Assembly (NCBI GenBank): GCA_964585485.1
Contig: CAZPDS010000015.1
Coordinates: 1 to 43,316, forward strand
Source: CALGYY01 sp964585485
GTDB taxonomy: Bacteria; Bacteroidota; Bacteroidia; Bacteroidales; CAIWKO01
Direction of reading: 5' to 3'
DNA length: 43,316 nucleotides
Below the pieces are notes generated by a model that saw only the letters and a program-made list of their open reading frames with translations, was not told the origin of the DNA and searched no databases. This document shows positions 6,380 through 14,337 of the stretch, piece by piece; within the stretch, counting starts at the first letter, position 1, and every line of letters starts with the position of its first letter. The translations under genes and the position numbers were made by a program.

Positions 6380-8737
6380 ATGATGAAAAGAATCGCCTTA
6401 CTTCTGATCCTGATGCTCAGTGCGGCCCTTGCCCCTGCTCAGACGCAGATTCTATACGAAACCAACGAAGCCAAGTCGTGGCTGCTAACCTATCTTCCGG
6501 GCACGGCGGAAGAAAGTCAGCGGGTGATCAACGAAATGCTGGACGTAATCGGCAACGCTCAGCCCAAGCCCATCAACCAAACCAAAGCCACCTTCACCGT
6601 CAGCGAGAACATCCGGATCACACGAAGTCAGCAGACCGTAAACGTATTTGTGGCCTACGGTAACCTGGTCATTAGCGGGGATGTTTTTTACCGTGGTTTT
6701 GACATGACGGACGTGATGGTGCCCTCCAAATACGAATTTACAGGGGCCTTATACCGCGACAACAACCAGTTGCTGGCCAGTTTTAATCAGGCCCGCACGG
6801 CCTTCACGCCACCCTATAGTGAAGTCCGGTTTCAATACACCGACACCGCGGCCTTACCGAAGTACCGTTTTCTGGTCAATCCGGTGATGTTTTATTTTGA
6901 CCATCAGGGGCGCGACCGCTTTCGCGGGAAGGTGCAGCAGGTGGATCTGTATTATCAGGCCGAAACCGATTTGCAGAATACGCATTTGCGGATGGACGTT
7001 ATTAATCCGGCCTTGTTTGAACAGCTTAGCAGCACCAATGCTCAGCTTGAGGACATCAAGCGGAGCCTGGATCAGATTGGCGGGGCCAGCTTCTGGCAGG
7101 CACTGAACATCGCGGCCTTCGACCCGCGCCAACTCGGCGCCCGCCAGGCCGAAGCGCTCACCCGCTGGCAGGAACTTAAAACGCGTGTAGACTATGCCCA
7201 ATCAATACTTCACCAGTCATACTACGATAAGGGGGTCACGCTTTTCGCCAACGGACAGAAGGCGGAAGCACGCCGGTGTTTTGAGCAATCCCTCTCGTAT
7301 CAGCCCACCTACGGACCCTCCCAGTTGTTTCTGATTCGCTGCGACTATGACGCCGGGCAGTACGAAACGGCCAAACAACAGATGATCCGGCTCTTTACCT
7401 TTCCCAAACTCGATGAGGGAACTCACCGTTCGGCCCTGGCCTTCTGCGATGCGCTGGAATGGGTTGATATGGATATGGCCGCACGGCAACTCACCGACGG
7501 AAAATACGTTGAGGCGCTGGCTTCCGTAAAGAAAGCCGAAGATTTCTGCAAGGCCATTCCGGCCTATACCTGCAACGATACCATTGAACTCATCCGGCGC
7601 GACTGTCATAACGGCCTTTACCAGAAGGCGGTTCAGCAGGCCGAACAACAGTACCGAAGCAAAGCTTATCAGGAGGCTGAAGTAAAGATCAACGAAGCCA
7701 TCGCCTACCAGCAGCAGCATCCCACCTACATTCCGGATGCAAAAGCAGCGCATGCACTGAAAGAAAAAATCATGGCCGGTCAGTATGAAGTTGCTGTCAG
7801 GACCGGACGGGAAAAGCTAAAAAGTGGCGACTACCGGTCTGCGTTTGATTTGCTGGCCCTGGCCCGCGACATCGAACTGGCCTGGTCCGTTAAAAAAGAT
7901 GCGCAGTTAGCAAGTTTGCTCCGCTCGGCCAAGCTCGAAGTGATACTGCTGAACCTTGACGAAGCCGAAAAATCTGTTACGGCCAACCAGTTGCCGGCGG
8001 CCCGGCAACAACTGCTGGGAGCCATTGAGGATCAGCGTGCGTACAACCTGCTTGGCGAACAGCGCCTCAATACCCGGCTGGAGGCCCTAAAACGTTCCAT
8101 CTTCAGCCAGGAATGCGCAAATGCGCAGAATGAGTACGACGCTCATTTAGCTTCAGCGCGTAGCCTGATTTCCGCCAATGATTTCATCGGTGCTGAAGAA
8201 AAGTACAAAGACGCCCTGCAAACGGCCGAAAGCAAGCGCGACTGCGGTATCGACAGCGAAAGTGCCACCGCCGGCCAGCAGAAAATGGCCGATCCGGCCA
8301 CTTACCAGCGATCCTTAAAACAGGTAGCCACCTTCGTCAGTTGCGATCAATATGAAAAGGCCATTAATGAATATCTTAAGCTCGGCGAATTCTACAGCTC
8401 ACGTTCGCTGAGCAGTTTCGGACTGGTGCACCTGCCACTTCATCAGTATATGACCACGAAGCGCTATGAATTCCCGCTCTACGGGATCACCTGGGAGCTT
8501 AGCAACAATCAACCCGACGCGGCCTACTTTCTGCTTCAGCACCTGCGCAAAATCAACCTTCATCCCAAACTTACCAAACTGCAGCAAACCTCACTGGCCC
8601 GCAGTATGGCGCTGCGCGATTTTAAATCGGAACCGGGCATGAACGTAAAAATGAGAGTGGCCGAATACACCCTGGGTGACAAGTGGTACAATGTCTTTAA
8701 AAAAGAATACCTCAAGCAAATCAAAGCCATCAGGTAA
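6380..8737 (+). CDS. Large exported helical-repeat (TPR-like) protein of unknown function
   Basis: A 785-residue protein with a signal peptide (LLLILMLSAALAPAQ) and probably periplasmic. It was not recognised as a named family. Residues about 20-200 form a beta-rich region with repeated YxFTGALYRD and VNVFVAYGNL type strands. From about residue 210 to 670 the sequence is helical and TPR-like, with repeated A-Y/F-A spacing (for example YYDKGVTLFANGQKAEARRC, QQYRSKAYQEAEVKINEA, ANDFIGAEEKYKDAL). Several scattered cysteines are present (for example ARRCFEQ, LIRCDY, KDFCKAI-like stretches). The stop is 9 bases before the GH3 glycosidase, so the two are probably cotranscribed. ATG 6383 is an equally possible start. 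Confidence 0.7.
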   Translation: MMKRIALLLILMLSAALAPAQTQILYETNEAKSWLLTYLPGTAEESQRVINEMLDVIGNAQPKPINQTKATFTVSENIRITRSQQTVNVFVAYGNLVISGDVFYRGFDMTDVMVPSKYEFTGALYRDNNQLLASFNQARTAFTPPYSEVRFQYTDTAALPKYRFLVNPVMFYFDHQGRDRFRGKVQQVDLYYQAETDLQNTHLRMDVINPALFEQLSSTNAQLEDIKRSLDQIGGASFWQALNIAAFDPRQLGARQAEALTRWQELKTRVDYAQSILHQSYYDKGVTLFANGQKAEARRCFEQSLSYQPTYGPSQLFLIRCDYDAGQYETAKQQMIRLFTFPKLDEGTHRSALAFCDALEWVDMDMAARQLTDGKYVEALASVKKAEDFCKAIPAYTCNDTIELIRRDCHNGLYQKAVQQAEQQYRSKAYQEAEVKINEAIAYQQQHPTYIPDAKAAHALKEKIMAGQYEVAVRTGREKLKSGDYRSAFDLLALARDIELAWSVKKDAQLASLLRSAKLEVILLNLDEAEKSVTANQLPAARQQLLGAIEDQRAYNLLGEQRLNTRLEALKRSIFSQECANAQNEYDAHLASARSLISANDFIGAEEKYKDALQTAESKRDCGIDSESATAGQQKMADPATYQRSLKQVATFVSCDQYEKAINEYLKLGEFYSSRSLSSFGLVHLPLHQYMTTKRYEFPLYGITWELSNNQPDAAYFLLQHLRKINLHPKLTKLQQTSLARSMALRDFKSEPGMNVKMRVAEYTLGDKWYNVFKKEYLKQIKAIR

Positions 8738-8746
8738 GTTCTGCGG

Positions 8747-11410
8747 ATGAAAAAATTTCTGTGTCTGATACTGGGGGTGATGTGCTTTCCCTCTGTTGCG
8801 CAGCAAGCGCTTTACAAAGATCCGCGGCAGCCCGTGGAGAGCCGTGTAGAGGACTTGCTGCAACGCATGACGCTGGAGGAAAAGTTCTGGCAACTCTTTA
8901 TGATTCCCGGCGATTTAAGCGATGGCCGGGATCGTTACAAGAACGGTATCTTTGGTCTGCAGGTCGCGGCCACAGCCGGCGGACATGGTATAGAGAACCA
9001 AGGACTGCACTATACCGCCGGGGTTCCCGCCCGGGAAGCGGCGGAAAATATGAACGACATTCAGCGGTATTTTGTTGAAGAAACGCGCCTCGGCATACCC
9101 TTGATTTTTTTCGACGAAGCGCTGCACGGCCTGATACGGGAGGGCGGCACACTGTTTCCGCAAGCCATCGGTCTGGCCTCCACCTGGGACACCGTGCTGA
9201 TGCATCAGCTTGGGCAGGCCATTGCACTGGAGAGCCGATCCCGGGGTATACGGCAGATCCTATCGCCCGTGCTGAACATTGCCCGGGACGTCCGTTGGGG
9301 TCGTACCGAAGAAACCTACGGCGAAGATCCCTGCCTTACCGGGCAAATGGGCCATGCCTATATTTCCGAGCTTCAGCGGGCGGGCGTTATAGCAACCCCC
9401 AAGCACTTTGCCGTCAATGTGGGCGACGGCGGGCGCGACAGTTATCCGGTCGATCTGAGCGAACGCCTTTTGGAGGAGGTTTACTTTCCGGCCTTCCGCA
9501 TGGCGGTAGGGCCGGGTGCTGCAGGATCTGTGATGGCCGCTTATAATTCGCTGGATGGGGCACCCTGCTCCGCCAGCGACTTTTTATTAAACCAGAAACT
9601 TCGCGACGAATGGGGCTTTCAGGGCTTTGTAGTATCAGATGCCGGGGGTACCGGGGGCGCTAATGTATTGCACATGACGGCCGCGGATTACGCCGAAGCC
9701 ACGCGCAACGCGCTGAACGGCGGACTTGATGTAATCTTTCAGACATCGTACGATCACTACCCCTTGTTTTATAAAGCCTTCGAAAGCGGGATGATACCAC
9801 AGGCTGTGATTGACCGGGCTGTTCGCCGCGTCCTTCGTGCCAAATTTGAACTGGGTTTATTCGAACATCCCTATGCAGATCCGCAGGAGGCAGCGAAGTA
9901 CAGTAATCCGGACGACCACCGGGAGCTTTCGCTAAAGGCCGCAGAGGAGTCGTTCGTTCTGCTTAGGAACGAAAACGCCGTGCTTCCCCTTTCGCCTGGC
10001 ATAAAGCGCATTGCGGTCATTGGGAAAGACGCTGCCACACTGAAGCTGGGCGGGTACAGCGGTCCCGGATACAACAATGTCTCCATCCTCAGCGGACTCC
10101 GGCAGTATTCAGTCTCATCCGGCCTGACCGTCGATTACGCTGAAGGCACCGATTACACGCGTGATTCCCTCCACCCACTGCCGTCGGACTACCTGAGTGT
10201 AAGCCCGGTTTCCGGCGCGGAGAGCGGGCTGCAGGCCTCCTACTTTGCCAACCCTGAGCTGGCCGGGGAGCCCGTTGTGGTTCGCCGCGAAGGTCAACTA
10301 AACGGGCAATGGACCTTGTTTCCGCCCGATACCGCACTGTTGGCGGGCTGGTACTCGGCCCGTTGGACCGGCGTCCTGCGTGTTCCAGTCAGTGGCACCT
10401 ACCGTATCGGGCTGCGTGGCAACGACGGCTGCCGCCTTTATATAAACGATTCACTCATTGTGGACCGCTGGTTCAAAACCTCTTATAATACCAGTGTTGT
10501 GGCGCTGCATCTGGAAAAGGACAGCGCCTATTTCCTGCGCGCTGAATATTACGAAAACAGCGGAAGTGCTCATCTGTCGCTGGTTTGGGATGGCGGCGGC
10601 GCCGATTCATCTGGGGTGGCCATTGCAGAAGCCGTGAAAACAGCACAGGCAGCGGATGCCGTCGTTCTGGTTGCCGGCGTTGACGAGGGTGAGTTTCGCG
10701 ATCGTGCCAGCCTCAACCTGCCCGGGAAACAGGAAGAGCTTATTGCAGCGCTGGCGGCCACGGGCAAGCCGCTTATCGTGATCCTAAACACCGGCAGTGC
10801 CGTAGATGTTACGCCCTGGATTGATAAGGCCGATGCGCTGCTGTGGATCGGGTACCCCGGATGTGAAGGGGGAACAGCGGTGGCAAATCTTCTTTTCGGC
10901 GATGTCAATCCTTCCGGACGCCTACCTTTCAGCTGGCCCCTGGAGGAAGGGCAACTGCCGCTGACCTATCTCCATAAGCCTACCGGACGCGGCGACGATT
11001 ACGTGAATCTAAGCGGGATGCCGCGTTATCCTTTCGGTTACGGACTTTCGTACACAGGTTTTCAGTATTCGGATATGGAAATCACACCAAATCCTTTACG
11101 AACGGGCGATTCCGCGACGCTCACCTTCACGTTGACCAACACCGGAACGCGCGATGGCGCTGAAGTCGTTCAGTTGTACCTGAACGATGAGCTGGCCTCG
11201 GTGGCGCGCCCCTTAAAAGAGCTCAAAGCATTTCGCCGTGTTTTTCTGAAAGCCGGTGAATCGCGAACAATCACCTTTATCCTGCGTTCCGAAATGTTCT
11301 CGCTCTTGAATTCAGATCTTAAGCCGGTTATCGAACCCGGTGTTTTCCGGGTCATGATTGGGGCCTCCAGCGCCGATCTCCGTTTAATGGAGCGACTGGT
11401 TCTGCAGTAA
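8747..11410 (+). CDS. GH3 glycoside hydrolase with PA14 insert (beta-glucosidase/xylosidase type)
   Basis: An 887-residue secreted or periplasmic glycosidase. Signal peptide about 1-18. The GH3 N-terminal barrel covers about 30-375 with GRTEETYGEDP, TPKHFAVN and the nucleophile D298 in GFVVSDAGG. The second GH3 domain starts near 400 and is interrupted by a PA14 carbohydrate-binding module at about 488-618 (YRIGLRGNDGCRLYINDSLI), then resumes with AQAADAVVLVAGVDEGEFRD and NPSGRLPFSW. A fibronectin-III-like domain closes the protein at about 800-875. GH3 enzymes of this plan release terminal glucose, xylose or similar residues from oligosaccharides. No SusC/SusD pair is nearby, so this is not a classical polysaccharide utilisation locus. 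Confidence 0.9.
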   Translation: MKKFLCLILGVMCFPSVAQQALYKDPRQPVESRVEDLLQRMTLEEKFWQLFMIPGDLSDGRDRYKNGIFGLQVAATAGGHGIENQGLHYTAGVPAREAAENMNDIQRYFVEETRLGIPLIFFDEALHGLIREGGTLFPQAIGLASTWDTVLMHQLGQAIALESRSRGIRQILSPVLNIARDVRWGRTEETYGEDPCLTGQMGHAYISELQRAGVIATPKHFAVNVGDGGRDSYPVDLSERLLEEVYFPAFRMAVGPGAAGSVMAAYNSLDGAPCSASDFLLNQKLRDEWGFQGFVVSDAGGTGGANVLHMTAADYAEATRNALNGGLDVIFQTSYDHYPLFYKAFESGMIPQAVIDRAVRRVLRAKFELGLFEHPYADPQEAAKYSNPDDHRELSLKAAEESFVLLRNENAVLPLSPGIKRIAVIGKDAATLKLGGYSGPGYNNVSILSGLRQYSVSSGLTVDYAEGTDYTRDSLHPLPSDYLSVSPVSGAESGLQASYFANPELAGEPVVVRREGQLNGQWTLFPPDTALLAGWYSARWTGVLRVPVSGTYRIGLRGNDGCRLYINDSLIVDRWFKTSYNTSVVALHLEKDSAYFLRAEYYENSGSAHLSLVWDGGGADSSGVAIAEAVKTAQAADAVVLVAGVDEGEFRDRASLNLPGKQEELIAALAATGKPLIVILNTGSAVDVTPWIDKADALLWIGYPGCEGGTAVANLLFGDVNPSGRLPFSWPLEEGQLPLTYLHKPTGRGDDYVNLSGMPRYPFGYGLSYTGFQYSDMEITPNPLRTGDSATLTFTLTNTGTRDGAEVVQLYLNDELASVARPLKELKAFRRVFLKAGESRTITFILRSEMFSLLNSDLKPVIEPGVFRVMIGASSADLRLMERLVLQ

Positions 11411-11417
11411 GCAAAAA

Positions 11418-12377
11418 TTAGTAATATTCAATCTTCCGAATGATAACGAAGGTGGGTCTTTCGGGAAGATCGACCCGGGCTTTTTTAATGAGTGTGGATT
11501 TCACCCAGTTGTTCTGGTTGTCGTATTCGTACTTTTTCAACTCCTTACCCATAAAGTTACCGTCGGCATCGTAGCTGATGAATTCGATTTCGTTGTTTTT
11601 ATCATCGTAACGATAGGTATTTCGGCTTTTCGTGATAAAATCAAGTTCTTCCACCACGTTACCTTTGTCGTCGTATTTGTACACCTGCTTCCAGTCGAGG
11701 GTTCCGTTGCCCGTGTAGTAACAGATTTCGACCGGATGGCCCTTGTCGTCGTATTTGTAGGTATTCCGCGAACACAGCTTCAATTCCGCGTTGTAGTCGC
11801 TTTCTTCCACCACATTTTCCTGCTCATCGCGGCGTTGGGTTTCGATCCAATAGAGCTTTCCGTTGGCGTAATACTCGCTTTCGCGAAGATGATTCTCCCG
11901 TTGAAAATATTTATAGGTGAAGCGGTGATAGGCTGTACCATCGGCCAGGAACTTATTGTCTCCAATTTTCTCATTGGCCTCGTTGTAGCTATACTCGCGC
12001 CGCCAATCCAGCCCACCGTCGGAACGGAAAAATTTACTCTCCGTTTCATTGCCCCGCTCATCGTAGGCATAGGTTTGTTTCCAGCTCAGGCTGCCGTCGG
12101 CGTTATACACATGTTCTTCGAGGGTCTGCCCGCGCTCATTAAAAATGTAGAACATATTATCCACAATGGAACCGCGCTGCACTTCGTTGGAGCGAACGAC
12201 GGCCATATAGGTTGTAATGCGCAGCGTTTTTACCTTCCCCCGCAGGTTCATCTCCTCGTAGTCGGTCTGGTCCTGGGCCGTGGAGAGGAGAGGCAGGCCG
12301 AGCAGAACTAACAGCAAGCCCCCAAGACAGAGGAGGGCGCGATGCGCAAAGCCATTGATATTGATTGAGGTAATCAA
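11418..12377 (-). CDS. Exported YD-repeat (RHS-like) protein
   Basis: A 319-residue protein with a signal peptide (ALLCLGGLLLVLLGLPLL). The mature part consists almost entirely of tandem repeats of about 22-24 residues of the form YxYDxxGNxxE-xxFxxDGxLxWK (for example YKYDDKGHPVEICYY, YKYDDKGNVVEELDF, YRYDDKNNEIEFISY). This resembles YD/RHS or MORN-like beta repeats found in surface and exported proteins. No toxin domain is attached. The start chosen is the TTG at 12377, because no ATG precedes the signal peptide and the -7 promoter at 12406-12413 lies just upstream. It is convergent with GH3 (7-base gap). Function unknown. Confidence 0.7.
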   Translation of the reverse strand: MITSININGFAHRALLCLGGLLLVLLGLPLLSTAQDQTDYEEMNLRGKVKTLRITTYMAVVRSNEVQRGSIVDNMFYIFNERGQTLEEHVYNADGSLSWKQTYAYDERGNETESKFFRSDGGLDWRREYSYNEANEKIGDNKFLADGTAYHRFTYKYFQRENHLRESEYYANGKLYWIETQRRDEQENVVEESDYNAELKLCSRNTYKYDDKGHPVEICYYTGNGTLDWKQVYKYDDKGNVVEELDFITKSRNTYRYDDKNNEIEFISYDADGNFMGKELKKYEYDNQNNWVKSTLIKKARVDLPERPTFVIIRKIEYY

Positions 12378-12405
12378 CAGGTTGGGGAGTGTTATCTTTC
12401 GATAG

Positions 12406-12413
12406 CAAAGTTA
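12406..12413 (-). promoter_or_regulatory. -7 promoter element of the YD-repeat gene
   Basis: Reads TAACTTTG on the minus strand, matching TAnnTTTG, about 29 bases before the TTG start. It lies in the 96-base gap after the fucosidase gene and suggests separate transcription. Confidence 0.5.
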
Positions 12414-12473
12414 AACAAAAGGATGACAAATCCAATTTTATTCGGCCCGATGGATCCGCCGTTGAACAAGAGC

Positions 12474-13907
12474 TTATTCCGTGGCGATGCGGATCACAAA
12501 AACGTACTTTCCGGGTGCTCGTGACCGCAGCCTGGGCGGAAAAAACACCCTAAAACCCTGCTCATGGTTTTCCCAGCGAAGGCGCTGGTTGCATCCAAGC
12601 AAACATAGTTGGGACGAGGGTTCCAGTGGGCCTCCTTCACAGAATACGTGGGCGGGCAGGCCCGGTGCATTTTCTTTTTCAAGGATAAACACATAGCGGC
12701 TGCCATTCTTACCGCGGACGTAGGCCAGATCCGGATTTGAACTATTAAAGAGGGGTGAGGAACCATGCACGGCTTCCCCGTTTACATTCATCCATGCACC
12801 GATTTCGCGCAAGCGGTCGTAGGCTTCCGGGGCCCATTCGCCGTCGGGGGAAGGAGCAATGTTCAGCAAGAAATTTCCTCCGCGAGAAATGATCTTACAA
12901 AGCACGTGAAGTATTTCGCGGGTAGATTTATAGCGATCATTTTCGACATAACTCCAGGACGTGGCCATGGTCATGCAAGTCTCCCAGGGATAGGGCAAGA
13001 GGGCGTCGGGCAGGCTTTGTTCGGGGGTCAGGTAATTCTGTTGCGGCCCCTCCACTGCGCGGTCCACAACAATGAGCCCGGGTTGGCAGGAACGCGCCAT
13101 TTTCGCCAATTCGGGCATGTCGAGGTCCTGGTGTACCGGGGCTTTGCCCCAGCGGGGTGAGGTAGCGGTCATGGGCTGCACCCAGCCGCCGTCGAGCCAG
13201 AGGATGTCAATCTTTCCATAAGCGGTCATCAGTTCGTGAATCTGCTCGAAGGTGAAGCTTTTAAAGCGGGCCCATTTCTCCGGGTGCTTTTTCAGGTCAT
13301 AATTGGGATTGCGGTCGTAGGGCGGAAAGTACGGATCCCAATAATCCGGATGATGCCAGTCAGGTTTTGAGAAGTAGGCCCCGATCATGAAACCTTCGTT
13401 CCGGAAGGCCGAGAAGATTTCCTTTGTGATGTCTGCCCGGGGATCCGTTGAAAAGGGGCAATCGGGGGACGTGACGCGATAATCTGTTTGCGCAGTATTG
13501 AACATGCAAAATCCATCGTGGTGCTTCGTGGTGAAAACCACATAGCGCATCCCCGCCTCCTTGGCGGCTTTCGCCCATCTTGTGGCCTCGAACTTCTGAG
13601 GATTAAAGGTAGTTTGCAGCTTTTGATACGCTTCCCGGTAACGGAAATAGTCCCCGGACCAGGGACCGCTGCGCCGGCACCAATCTTCGTCTTCGGGGCA
13701 AAGGCTCCAGCTTTCGACGATACCCCATTGACTGTATGTACCCCAGTGCATCAGCAACCCGAAGCGTGCGTTGCTCCACTTCGCCAGGTTTTGCTGCACC
13801 AGGGAATCCTCAGGGGGAAAATACTGTTGATCATGCTGCGCGCGCAGGGCTGTTGGCGTAGAACCAATAAGCAGTAAACACAAGAGGGAAAAAGCGAAAG
13901 GCTTCAT
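12474..13907 (-). CDS. GH29 alpha-L-fucosidase
   Basis: A 477-residue exported glycosidase. The signal peptide MKPFAFSLLCLLLIGSTPTA is complete when translation starts at ATG 13907. The frame is open 24 codons further upstream, but that stretch covers the promoter. GH29 motifs include FGLLMHWGTYSQWG, VVFTTKHHDGFCMF and the nucleophile D239 in IDILWLDGGW, followed by a shorter C-terminal beta domain. These enzymes remove terminal alpha-L-fucose from glycans by a retaining mechanism. Together with the GH3 upstream it suggests scavenging of fucosylated polymers. No transporter is adjacent. Confidence 0.9.
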   Translation of the reverse strand: MKPFAFSLLCLLLIGSTPTALRAQHDQQYFPPEDSLVQQNLAKWSNARFGLLMHWGTYSQWGIVESWSLCPEDEDWCRRSGPWSGDYFRYREAYQKLQTTFNPQKFEATRWAKAAKEAGMRYVVFTTKHHDGFCMFNTAQTDYRVTSPDCPFSTDPRADITKEIFSAFRNEGFMIGAYFSKPDWHHPDYWDPYFPPYDRNPNYDLKKHPEKWARFKSFTFEQIHELMTAYGKIDILWLDGGWVQPMTATSPRWGKAPVHQDLDMPELAKMARSCQPGLIVVDRAVEGPQQNYLTPEQSLPDALLPYPWETCMTMATSWSYVENDRYKSTREILHVLCKIISRGGNFLLNIAPSPDGEWAPEAYDRLREIGAWMNVNGEAVHGSSPLFNSSNPDLAYVRGKNGSRYVFILEKENAPGLPAHVFCEGGPLEPSSQLCLLGCNQRLRWENHEQGFRVFFPPRLRSRAPGKYVFVIRIATE

Positions 13908-13920
13908 GCGGGATTTTTGG

Positions 13921-13928
13921 CAAAGATA
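13921..13928 (-). promoter_or_regulatory. -7 promoter element of the fucosidase gene
   Basis: Reads TATCTTTG on the minus strand, 13 bases before ATG 13907. It matches TAnnTTTG and supports that ATG as the true start. No -33 TTTG at standard distance. Confidence 0.55.
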
Positions 13929-14026
13929 CAGAATTGTGAAGCACCTGATTTCGCTTCGTCCGGAAACACCGGGCTGCATAAAATCTACGTGGACCGATAG
14001 AGTACAGGTTAAAAATGTCCTAAAAA

Positions 14027-14058
14027 TTTGTATTTCGTCGACGTATATTCTAAATTTG
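14027..14058 (+). promoter_or_regulatory. Complete Bacteroidetes promoter (-33 TTTG, 20 bp, -7 TAAATTTG)
   Basis: TTTG at 14027-14030 and TAAATTTG at 14051-14058 are separated by exactly 20 bases, the usual spacing for the Bacteroidetes primary sigma factor. This is the best complete promoter in the window. It points toward the secreted nuclease but lies about 280 bases before its ATG, implying a long leader. Confidence 0.6.
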
Positions 14059-14337
14059 TGAGGCTATATGTTCTTTTCGTCGAAAATAAGTTGAACATCC
14101 TGAAGAATGGCCGGGTAGCTCCCATACTGCCGCCATTGCGAAAACCGACTTACTACTGTTGTCCCCGGATCTATTCGCGGCGGGCCGGTCATGTAAGTTC
14201 AACCACACTTCTTACGATCCCGGAATCCCTGCGCTGATGACGCCGGCAGGCCAACGAACGACTGTTTGAACGGCCTGGAACCATCGACCATCGACTATCG
14301 ACTATCGACTATCGACTATTGACTATTGACTATCCTG
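14059..14337 (+). other. Long leader or intergenic region before the secreted nuclease
   Basis: About 280 bases between the promoter at 14027-14058 and ATG 14338. A 69-codon frame at 14028-14237 exists, but its TTG start is the -33 element and its composition is not protein-like, so it was not called. No known riboswitch fold was recognised. The last 55 bases are the heptamer array 14283-14331. Confidence 0.4.
14283..14331 (+). repeat. Heptamer tandem array (ATCGACT)n abutting a start codon
   Basis: Seven head-to-tail copies of a 7-base unit: one ATCGACC, four ATCGACT and two ATTGACT. The array ends 6 bases before ATG 14338, so it occupies the ribosome-binding region of the nuclease gene. 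The reverse complement AGTCGAT is the unit of two arrays near 39.45 and 40.0 kb. Confidence 0.9.

Noticed and set aside
8747..13907. Polysaccharide utilisation locus
   Set aside because: GH3 and GH29 genes are close, but there is no SusC/SusD pair, no sensor-regulator and the genes are on different strands.
14028..14237. 69-codon plus-strand frame before the secreted nuclease
   Set aside because: Its TTG start is the -33 promoter element and the translation has no protein-like pattern.
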